Below, piece by piece: positions 1 to 8,077 of a stretch of 10,936 bases of DNA (position 1 is its first letter; each line of letters begins with the position of its first letter). Position numbers and translations under genes: made by a program. The stretch is from Nitriliruptoraceae bacterium (lineage in GTDB: Bacteria; Actinomycetota; Nitriliruptoria; Nitriliruptorales; Nitriliruptoraceae), in assembly GCA_007117945.1 (NCBI GenBank), contig SKTN01000361.1, forward strand, positions 1 to 10,936, read 5' to 3'. The notes below the pieces were generated by a model that was given only the letters and a program-made list of their open reading frames with translations, did no database searches and was not told where the DNA came from.

Positions 1-265
1 GCGGCAGATCCACCACCACCGAGGTCCCCGGGCCATCGCCGATCCAGGCCCGGCCACCGTGGAGGCGGGCGGACGCCGCCACCGCCCCCAACCCGACACC
101 GGTGCCGGGCCGGGGGCGGTCGCGAGGCAGGCGCACGACGGGCTCGAACCCCCGCTGGCGATCGGGCTCGGGGAGCCCGCGCCTGTGGTCGGCCACCGTT
201 GCGCGCACCAGCACCGTCAGATCCGTCGCCGTCGGGTGCAGCCGCAGGGTGCCGCGCGCGGCCCC
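1..265 (-). pseudogene. C-terminal fragment of a histidine-kinase-like ATPase (HATPase_c) domain
   Basis: Read on the minus strand, this frame gives the distal half of a GHKL ATPase domain. It has a worn G1-like stretch (VADHRRGLPEPDR, where kinases usually have D-x-G-x-G), then FEPVVRLPRD as in the F-box, then GTGVGLGAVAASARLHGG, a good G2 nucleotide-binding loop, and a terminal strand ending VVVDLP at the window edge. The H-box and the Mg-binding Asn of the N-box are absent. An in-frame TGA at 268-266 closes the frame upstream, and the first in-frame GTG codons (214, 208) fall inside the domain. A GTG at 273 overlaps the stop of the upstream HD-GYP gene, but it lies in another frame that ends after 18 codons. 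I read this as a decayed or frameshifted remnant. A start in this frame followed by a sequencing indel in the CG run near 251-260 is the alternative. Kinase homology is fairly clear; gene status is not. Confidence 0.5.
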
Positions 266-269
266 TCAC

Positions 270-1850
270 TCACCGGGGAGGGTCGAAGGGCGGTGCCACA
301 TCAGGGTCGATAGCCGCACCCCCGGCGTCCTGCCCCTCGCCGTGCCCGTGACCCGGGCCCTGTCCGTGGTGGTGGTGACCACCCGGCTCGTTGTGGGTGT
401 CGACGTAGGCCTCAGGGGCCCGTTCGCCCGGTGCCGGCTCGTGCACCAGCCCGCCGCTGCCGGGCTCGTAGCGATCGACACCTGGCAGGCTGTGGAGCTG
501 CCCGCTGGCGACGAACCGGGGCAGGTCCACCCCGATCTGCTCGGGATCGCGCTGGCGGACGATGCGCGGTCCCGAGGGGCGCTCGGCCGCCAGGTCACGC
601 TCCTCCACCTCGACGGGGCTGCCCGTGGCGTCGAACAGCAGCAGCACCACGGGGTGCTCGGGCAGCTGCGCCTGCTGGCGCACCACCACCGCGAGCTCCC
701 CGCTGGACAGCTCCACCAGCGAACCCACGGGGAAGCGGCCGAGCAGTCCCTGGAAGGCCGCGACGGCGTGGGGATCGAGGCCCGTGCCCGCGGAGGACGC
801 CAGCAGCTGCAGCGCGTCGTGGCGCCCCAGGGGCTGGCGGTAGGAACGCTTCGAGGTCACGGCGTCGAAGCAGTCGGCCACCGCCACCAGCCGGCTCGGG
901 ACCGAGGGGCGGTGGTCGTGGAGCTCGGGATAGCCCGACCGGTCGTAGGCGGCGTGGTGCTCCAGCAGCACCGCCGAGGCCGGGTGCACCAGCCCCGCGC
1001 CCGTGGCCAGCAGCATGCCGGCCCCGTCCACGGGATGGCGCTGGATCAGCCGCCACTGCTCCTCGTCGAGCCGCCCCGTCCCGGCCAGGATCTCCGCCGG
1101 CACGAACGCCTTGCCGATGTCGTGGAGCAGCCCGCCGAGCCCGAGGACCAGCACCTGGTCCCGACGCAGCCCGATGGCCTGGCCCAGCGCCACCGACAGC
1201 AGGCACACGTTGACCATGTGGAAGTAGGTGTACTCGTCGTAGGACTTCACGGCGCTGAGCAGCAGTCCGTAGCCGGGGTCCTCGCTGACCTGGTCGTACA
1301 GCTGCTCCACCACACCCTGGGTGGCGGCGAGGTCGAGGGGTTCGCCGGCCAGCGCCCGGCTGGAGGCCTGCCGGAGCGCGGTGACCCCGGCAGCGTAGGC
1401 GCGGCGGAGCTCCCCCATCCGCTGCTCCCAGGGTTCCTCGTCGCGGACCACGGGACGGACCAGGTTCACCCGCAGTCCCCCGAGCTCCGGACGCAGGGGC
1501 GCGCGATCGCGGGTCACCTCCGCGAGCGCATCCACGTCCTCCACCCGCAGGCCCGAGGTGAAGGTGATCGACTCCACCCCCGCCGCCGCCAGCGCCTGCG
1601 CGAAGCGGCCCAGGGCCAGGGACTCCCGGGGCAGCAGGACGGTGCCGAGGTAGAAGCCGCCGCGGGCCACGAACACGGTGGGCTCCTGCCCCCCGGCACC
1701 GGCGATCAGTGCCGCCCCGGCGCTGACCACGGACCGGGCGTGATCGAGGCGCTCAGGGTGGCCCACGGGGTAGAGCCCCGCGGACTGGTGCGCTGCGGCC
1801 AGGGCCCTGATCACCTGGCCGGCGGTCGTCAGTTGCGCCTCGGAGCGCAT
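270..1850 (-). CDS. HD-GYP domain protein with N-terminal sensor-like module
   Basis: HD-GYP proteins are metal-dependent phosphohydrolases that typically degrade cyclic di-GMP in the cytoplasm. Numbering here is from GTG 1856. Residues 8-140 form an alpha/beta module with the sequence LYPVGHP. The HD-GYP domain (about 195-370) keeps DEYTYFH (H213), HDIGK (245-249), HP (274), HH (300-301), GYP (308-310) and CFDAVTSKRSYR (D331). The usual HHExxDGxGYP reads HHAAYDRSGYP, so the Glu and one Gly are replaced. Residues 374-450 match the extension that often follows such domains. The tail (490-510) is His/Gly-rich. The preferred start is ATG 1850, six residues shorter at 526 aa, because a GGGGGG stretch sits five bases upstream of it. 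GTG 1856 overlaps the stop of the HEAT gene (GTGA). Either start means translational coupling. Family assignment is firm; activity on c-di-GMP is inferred from the family. Confidence 0.9.
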   Translation of the reverse strand: MRSEAQLTTAGQVIRALAAAHQSAGLYPVGHPERLDHARSVVSAGAALIAGAGGQEPTVFVARGGFYLGTVLLPRESLALGRFAQALAAAGVESITFTSGLRVEDVDALAEVTRDRAPLRPELGGLRVNLVRPVVRDEEPWEQRMGELRRAYAAGVTALRQASSRALAGEPLDLAATQGVVEQLYDQVSEDPGYGLLLSAVKSYDEYTYFHMVNVCLLSVALGQAIGLRRDQVLVLGLGGLLHDIGKAFVPAEILAGTGRLDEEQWRLIQRHPVDGAGMLLATGAGLVHPASAVLLEHHAAYDRSGYPELHDHRPSVPSRLVAVADCFDAVTSKRSYRQPLGRHDALQLLASSAGTGLDPHAVAAFQGLLGRFPVGSLVELSSGELAVVVRQQAQLPEHPVVLLLFDATGSPVEVEERDLAAERPSGPRIVRQRDPEQIGVDLPRFVASGQLHSLPGVDRYEPGSGGLVHEPAPGERAPEAYVDTHNEPGGHHHHGQGPGHGHGEGQDAGGAAIDPDVAPPFDPPR

Positions 1851-1852
1851 CG

Positions 1853-3850
1853 TCACCCCCCTGCGAGCCTACGGGCCCGGCGACGCAGGCCGCCGGGCAG
1901 CGGGGAGCTGCCACGCTCGCCGAGGCGGCGCAGGAGGTCACGGCTGGCGGGGGCCTGCCCCGCGGCCAGTACCTCCAGCCCCCGGCGCTGCACGGCACGC
2001 TGCCTCGACCGGGCGATGATCCCGCCGATCACCGGGGCCGCACGGGCCGGATCGATCCCGGTGAGCGCGTCGAGCACCTCGAGCTGCAGCTCGACGTCAC
2101 GGTGTTGGGCGATCCGCCCCAGGGTGCTGGCCACCCCCGGCGCGGTCACCCCCGCCAGCGTGGCGACCACCTGGCGTCGGGCCTCGGCCGAGCGGGGTGC
2201 CACCGCCTCGCCGACAGCATCGAGGTGGTCCCCGACGAGCGCGGTGAGGACCCGACGCGCGGTGCGGCGCACCCCGTCCGGCCGGTAGGGCTCCAGGGCG
2301 GCCACCAGTGGGGCGATCGCGGAGCGACCGAAGGGCTCGAGCAGGGCCCTGACAGCGCCGGGATCGGCATCCAGGGCCGCCACCACCACCTCGACGTCCA
2401 TGACCCGTGGGATCACCTCCTCGAGCTGCCGGGCGATCGCCGGCTCGACGAGGGCGGCGCCGCGTCGCCAGGCGTCCAGGAGCTGCTGCACCTCCCCCAC
2501 GCGCCCCTCGGCCACGTCGGTACGCAGCTGCCGCTCCATCGCCGCGCACAGCCCCAGCAGGTGCTCCTCCCGAGGGCGGTTGCGGAGCAGGTCGACCAGG
2601 GTCGTCGCCGCGATCGCCCGGCCGGCAGCCGCGTCGCCGGGGAAGGCCACCGCCAGGGGGTGGGTGCTGGGTCCACCCGGCAGCCGGGCGCCACCGGGAA
2701 GGACCAGGTCCTCCACGGCGACGGGTTCGGCGACGGTGGCCTCCGCGGCGATGAGTTCGTCGTAGCCCGCGGCGAGCTCATCGCCGTACTCGACGGCCAC
2801 CAGGTCACGATCACCCCCGGCCTGCGAGGGTGGACCCGGGGCGCCGGCCACAGGGTCCCCGGGGTCCGCACCCGGCGCGCTCCCGGCCCCGTCCTCGCTG
2901 CGGTTGCGGGACAGGCGCCGCTCCAGCACCAGACGGGACAGGTTGGCGTGGCGCTGGCCGCGGGCCATCACCTCGGTGGCCAGGGGGCGCGGATCCACGC
3001 CTTCGTGCCGCGCCACCCGCACGATCAGGTCCGCGAGGGCGACATCGGTGAGGTGGCTGAGGGCGTGCTCCGCGAAGGCGTCGTCCGCGGCGCCGTCCAG
3101 CAGCATCCGCTCGAAGCGGGGCTGTTCCACCGGTGGCAACGCCGCTGCGAGGACCGCCACCTCCCGGTAGAAGGGCGAGCGTGCCGCCGTGCGCTCCGGG
3201 AGCCGTGCGGCGACACCCCGTAGCTTCTCGAACAGCACCCCCGCGTCCTGCTCCGGCAGCATCTCCAGCGCCAGCGCGAGGTCCGCAGGGCCCTGCTCCT
3301 CGACCTCGGTGTCACCGGTCACCAGCAGCTGCTCGGTCGCCTCCTCCCCTGAGCTGGGGTCGGGAACGTCCTCGCTGGTGGTCACGGAGCGCACGCCGGC
3401 AGCCTCGAGGCGGGGCTGCACGCCGCCGGCCACCTCGACGGCGTGGGGTTCCTCGCTGAGCGCGGCGAACAGCGCCGCGAGCTCGGCGGGGCGCGGGACA
3501 GCCGCGATCCGCAGGTGCTCGACGCGACGCTCGAACAGGGCAGCGGCGAGTCGATCGAGGTGCTCCCCGCGGGGTGCTCCGGGGAAGGTGCCACCCGCGA
3601 CCGTCACCTCGCAGCCGCCGGTGGCCAGGGCGGCCTCGACCGCCGCGGCGATGCGCTGGGCCGCCTCCGCAACGGCAGCGACCTCACCGCCGTCGTAGAG
3701 CCGGTACACCCCCAGCCCCGTGGCCAGCTGCCGCAGGACGGCGACCACCTCCGGCGTGACGGGTGACGGCTCCGGAGCCTGCTCCTCGTGGCTGGCCATC
3801 GTCGCGTCCGCATCCCGATCCGAGGTACCCGCTCCACCCGCCGTGGCCAT
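1853..3850 (-). CDS. HEAT-repeat protein paired with the HD-GYP protein
   Basis: The 665-residue product is soluble, with no signal peptide or membrane span. Residues 1-30 are a disordered leader. Residues 32-160 form an alpha/beta module whose pattern (VLRQLATGLGVYRLYDGGE, later a strand and VEHLRIAAV) matches the N-terminal module of the downstream HD-GYP protein. A helical middle follows (185-312), then a Gly/Ala/Pro/Asp linker (318-347), an acidic stretch (350-382), and a C-terminal array of helical hairpins at about 400-645. Within the array, phrases such as RSAIAPLVAALEP, TLAGVTAPGVASTLGRIA and LEVLDALTGIDPARA look like HEAT repeats. HEAT arrays usually bind proteins, so a scaffold or regulator of the HD-GYP partner is inferred. 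The stop overlaps the next start by three bases. ATG 3850 has no good Shine-Dalgarno; ATG 3799 (residue 18) is an alternative. No enzymatic motif is seen. Confidence 0.75.
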   Translation of the reverse strand: MATAGGAGTSDRDADATMASHEEQAPEPSPVTPEVVAVLRQLATGLGVYRLYDGGEVAAVAEAAQRIAAAVEAALATGGCEVTVAGGTFPGAPRGEHLDRLAAALFERRVEHLRIAAVPRPAELAALFAALSEEPHAVEVAGGVQPRLEAAGVRSVTTSEDVPDPSSGEEATEQLLVTGDTEVEEQGPADLALALEMLPEQDAGVLFEKLRGVAARLPERTAARSPFYREVAVLAAALPPVEQPRFERMLLDGAADDAFAEHALSHLTDVALADLIVRVARHEGVDPRPLATEVMARGQRHANLSRLVLERRLSRNRSEDGAGSAPGADPGDPVAGAPGPPSQAGGDRDLVAVEYGDELAAGYDELIAAEATVAEPVAVEDLVLPGGARLPGGPSTHPLAVAFPGDAAAGRAIAATTLVDLLRNRPREEHLLGLCAAMERQLRTDVAEGRVGEVQQLLDAWRRGAALVEPAIARQLEEVIPRVMDVEVVVAALDADPGAVRALLEPFGRSAIAPLVAALEPYRPDGVRRTARRVLTALVGDHLDAVGEAVAPRSAEARRQVVATLAGVTAPGVASTLGRIAQHRDVELQLEVLDALTGIDPARAAPVIGGIIARSRQRAVQRRGLEVLAAGQAPASRDLLRRLGERGSSPLPGGLRRRARRLAGG

Positions 3851-3862
3851 CGCTACGACGGC

Positions 3863-3923
3863 ATCGTGGGCCCCCTAGGCTCCCACGATCCGTGCCCGCC
3901 GGCCCGTCGTCCCCTCCCACGAT
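3863..3923. promoter_or_regulatory. Divergent control region with three copies of ATCGTGGG/CCCACGAT
   Basis: Between the diverging HEAT and MFS genes, ATCGTGGG (3863-3870) and its exact complement CCCACGAT (3882-3889) form an 8-base inverted repeat with an 11-base spacer. A third copy, CCCACGAT, lies at 3916-3923, 34 bases after the second. The spacer holds TAGGCT (3876-3881), which fits an actinobacterial -10 (TAnnnT) for the MFS gene. No convincing -35 is visible. An operator serving one or both genes is a reasonable inference, and no regulator gene is adjacent to name. Confidence 0.4.
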
Positions 3924-3936
3924 AGTGAGGCGCCCG

Positions 3937-5271
3937 ATGCCCGCACCAGGGGGTGAGCCCACCGGCGATGCCACGTCGGGGAGCCCGCACGGCGGTCGGC
4001 GACCGCGCCGGTGGGGGCGCGCCAGCGGGATGGACGGGCGGTACTGGCGCCTGTGGGGCGCGGTCGCCAGCTCCAACCTCGGTGACGGCCTGGTATCGCT
4101 GGCCCTGCCCTGGTTGGCGTCGCTCCTGACCCGCGACGCCCTGGCGATCGCCGGCGTTGCCCTGGCCAGCCGTCTGCCGTGGTTGGTGTTCTCCCTCCAG
4201 GCCGGTGTGCTCAGCGACCGCTTCGATCGCCGTCGCCTGATGGTCGTGGCCAACACCCTGCGGGCGGTGATCGCCGCCGGCCTGACGGGCGCGATCCTGC
4301 TCGACGTCGCCACCCTGCCGCTGCTCTACGCCGCGGCCTTCGGGCTGGGGATGTGCGAGGTGGTCTTCGACAACACCTCGCAGGCCCTGCTGCCCTCCCT
4401 GGTGGCGCGGCAGCACCTCGAGCGTGCCAACGGCAACCTCATGGGCGCGCAGATGGTGATCGCCGACTTCGTCGCCCGTCCGGTGGCCGGTGCCCTGGTC
4501 GGTGTCGCCCTCTCCCTGCCCTTCGCGATCGATGCGGTCACCGCGGCCGTGTCCGCCGCGTTGATCGCCACGATCCCGGGGTCCTACCGGACGACACCCA
4601 CCGGGGACCAGGCGCGGCCACGGATGCGCTCCCAGATCGCCGAGGGCCTGCGGTGGCTGTGGCGCCACCGACTGCTCCGGGTGCTCGCCCTGGCGCTGGC
4701 GGCGATGAACGCGGTCACCGCGGCGACGATGGCGACCTTCGTGCTCTTCGCCCAGGAGCTGCTGCTGCTCGACGGGTTGGGCTTCGGCCTGCTGCTGGCA
4801 ACCGGCAGCCTCGGCGGCCTGCTCGGCAGCGTCCTGGCCCCCAACGTCGTCACGCGGCTGGGGAGCGCCCGCTCCCTGCTGCTGACCGTGGCCGCCCCCA
4901 TCGTCGGTTTCGCCGTGCTCGCGATGACCTCCTCACCGGTGCTGGCCGGGGTGGCCTTCGCGGCCTACTCCTTCACGGCGGTGACCTGGAACGTGGTCAC
5001 GGTGTCCCTGCGCCAGACGCTGATCCCCGACGCGATGCTCGGGCGGGTCAACAGCGTGTACCGCTTCTTCGGGTGGGGGATGATGCCCATCGGGACCCTG
5101 CTGGGTGGGGGCCTGGTCCGCCTGGTGGAGGAGGCGGCGAGCCGCCCGGCCGGCCTGCGTGCTCCCTTCGTGCTGGCGGCAGCGGTCCACGTGGTCCTCC
5201 TGGCCACGGCCTCGCCACGCCTGACCCAGGCCGCCATCGATGCGGCCAAGGCGGACGCACCCTCCGCGTGA
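3937..5271 (+). CDS. MFS transporter, EntS/MFS_3-like
   Basis: This is a 444-residue polytopic membrane protein of the major facilitator superfamily, probably a proton-driven exporter of a small molecule. Family hallmarks are the N-terminal RLWGAVASSNLGDGL before the first membrane helix and the loop 2-3 motif GVLSDRFDRRR (about residues 90-100), a standard motif A. About twelve hydrophobic segments follow, with a central cytoplasmic loop near RTTPTGDQARPRMRSQIAEG. These features recall the EntS (enterobactin exporter)/MFS_3 group, but the substrate cannot be read from sequence. The start is set at ATG 3937 because GAGG (3927-3930) lies six bases upstream. ATG 4030 would begin just before the conserved region and is the main alternative (413 aa). 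The reading frame stays open upstream to 3763, opposite the HEAT gene, and that part is a shadow. The gene stands alone: the next gene begins 184 bases on, after a hairpin. Confidence 0.88.
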   Translation: MPAPGGEPTGDATSGSPHGGRRPRRWGRASGMDGRYWRLWGAVASSNLGDGLVSLALPWLASLLTRDALAIAGVALASRLPWLVFSLQAGVLSDRFDRRRLMVVANTLRAVIAAGLTGAILLDVATLPLLYAAAFGLGMCEVVFDNTSQALLPSLVARQHLERANGNLMGAQMVIADFVARPVAGALVGVALSLPFAIDAVTAAVSAALIATIPGSYRTTPTGDQARPRMRSQIAEGLRWLWRHRLLRVLALALAAMNAVTAATMATFVLFAQELLLLDGLGFGLLLATGSLGGLLGSVLAPNVVTRLGSARSLLLTVAAPIVGFAVLAMTSSPVLAGVAFAAYSFTAVTWNVVTVSLRQTLIPDAMLGRVNSVYRFFGWGMMPIGTLLGGGLVRLVEEAASRPAGLRAPFVLAAAVHVVLLATASPRLTQAAIDAAKADAPSA

Positions 5272-5323
5272 GCTCCGGCCACCCGGCGTCGGGATCGTCA
5301 CCGGTGTGCAGGCGCACGGCACG

Positions 5324-5342
5324 GTCCACCCCTCGGGTGGAC
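5324..5342 (+). terminator. Perfect 8-base hairpin after the MFS gene
   Basis: GTCCACCC (5324-5331), the three-base loop CTC and GGGTGGAC (5335-5342) form a perfect, GC-rich stem 53 bases after the MFS stop. No T-run follows, so it would be a U-less terminator of the kind common in high-GC actinobacteria. Because it lies where the -35 of a typA promoter would fall, an operator role is an alternative. Confidence 0.45.
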
Positions 5343-5357
5343 GCGCAGCGCCACAGG

Positions 5358-5363
5358 TAGGCT
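5358..5363 (+). promoter_or_regulatory. Candidate -10 element for typA
   Basis: TAGGCT fits the actinobacterial -10 pattern TAnnnT and lies 93 bases before the typA start. The same hexamer occurs in the MFS control region. The -35 region (about 5335-5342) does not resemble TTGACA and coincides with the right arm of the hairpin. This is a weak, positional call. Confidence 0.3.
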
Positions 5364-5455
5364 GCCGCGTCCTCCCGAGCCACCTCGGCTCCTGCCGCGC
5401 CCGGCTGCACCTCCTCCCGGCGCCTCCACCCGCCTCCCACATCCTCGGTGTCACT

Positions 5456-7324
<1,869 letters not shown>

Positions 7325-7340
7325 GGCGCCACGGCAGCGA

Positions 7341-7344
7341 GGAG
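7341..7344 (+). promoter_or_regulatory. Ribosome binding site of the GNAT gene
   Basis: GGAG, within GAGGAG at 7339-7344, lies four bases before the GTG at 7349. It decides that start: no other candidate in this short gap after typA has a comparable site. Confidence 0.6.
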
Positions 7345-7348
7345 CGAG

Positions 7349-8077
7349 GTGACCGAGGGCTGCGACGACACCGACGACACCGGGGCCAGCGGCGCCCGCC
7401 CGGCCGGGCCACCCCGCTCCGGCGTCGGCGAGGTGCGGCCGCTCCGTAGCGACGATGTCGAGGCCGCCGCCCGGCTGCTGGCGCGGGCCTTCGTCCAGGA
7501 CCCGATCGCCGCGGCGGCACTGCCCGACCCGGGGGATCGCCAGCGGGTACTGGCGCGGTTCATGGCCCACGAGGTCCGCACCGCGCTGCCGTCGGCCACC
7601 GTGGAAGGCATCGAGGTGGCGGGCGAGCTGGCGGGGGTCGCCCTGTGGTACCCGCCCGAGGCCACACCACGCTCCCTGCCCGCGACCCTGCGGCTGGCGC
7701 GGGAACTGGTGGAGGAGGTCCCCACGCTGCTGCCGGCGGCACCGCGCCTCCTCGGCACCCTGGCGCGCGACCTCACCGCGCTCAGCCGGCAGGTCACCCA
7801 GCGCCAGGGCGCCTTCCAACGCGCCGGCCAGCCACCGGCCACCTACCTGGCGCTGCTGGCCACCGACCCCGAACACCGCGGACGGGGGCTGGCTCGACGC
7901 CTCCTCGAGCCCACCCTGGGCACCTGCGACGCGGACGGGGTGGCGGTGTGGCTGCACACCACCGACCCCGTGAACCTCGGCTTCTACGCCCGCTTCGGCT
8001 TCCGCTGCCTGGAACGCATCCCCGGTGGCCGGGCGATCGCGGACCTGTGGGTCCTGCGACGTGAGCCCCGGACCTAG
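7349..8077 (+). CDS. GNAT-family N-acetyltransferase
   Basis: This is a 242-residue cytoplasmic protein that should transfer an acetyl group from acetyl-CoA to an amine; the substrate is unknown. A disordered Asp/Thr/Gly-rich leader (1-27) precedes the first strand and helix (VRPLRSDDVEAAARLLARAF, 29-48). Residues 104-160 form a long helical insert. The core acetyl-CoA site is LALLATDPEHRGRGLARRLL (167-186), with HRGRGLA as the pyrophosphate-binding loop of motif A. Motif B-like NLGFYARFGF (209-218) then supplies the usual Tyr. The overall pattern resembles the GNATs that begin with a short Arg-Pro-Leu strand and carry DPxxRGRGLA. The GTG start has a GGAG site four bases upstream and lies 24 bases after typA, suggesting an operon. 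The stop codon interlocks with that of the converging thioredoxin-CcdA gene. Confidence 0.88.
   Translation: MTEGCDDTDDTGASGARPAGPPRSGVGEVRPLRSDDVEAAARLLARAFVQDPIAAAALPDPGDRQRVLARFMAHEVRTALPSATVEGIEVAGELAGVALWYPPEATPRSLPATLRLARELVEEVPTLLPAAPRLLGTLARDLTALSRQVTQRQGAFQRAGQPPATYLALLATDPEHRGRGLARRLLEPTLGTCDADGVAVWLHTTDPVNLGFYARFGFRCLERIPGGRAIADLWVLRREPRT
8074..8077. other. Interlocked stop codons (CTAG) of two converging genes
   Basis: The four bases CTAG give the TAG stop of the GNAT gene on the plus strand (8075-8077) and the TAG stop of the thioredoxin-CcdA gene on the minus strand (8076-8074). The genes share these bases and no intergenic terminator can exist here. Confidence 0.95.

Noticed and set aside
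1866..1871. TAGGCT on the minus strand just before the HD-GYP start
   Set aside because: It matches the -10-like hexamer seen elsewhere but lies inside the HEAT coding sequence, encodes ordinary codons and has no -35. The overlap of stop and start makes coupling the simpler explanation.
102..2288. 728-codon open frame on the plus strand
   Set aside because: It lies opposite the HD-GYP and HEAT genes and translates to Gln/His/Arg/Gly-rich low-complexity sequence with no domain, as expected of an antisense frame in GC-rich DNA.
4179..5360. 393-codon plus-strand frame overlapping the MFS gene
   Set aside because: Shifted frame of the transporter, with Arg/Gly/Pro-rich content and no membrane segments.
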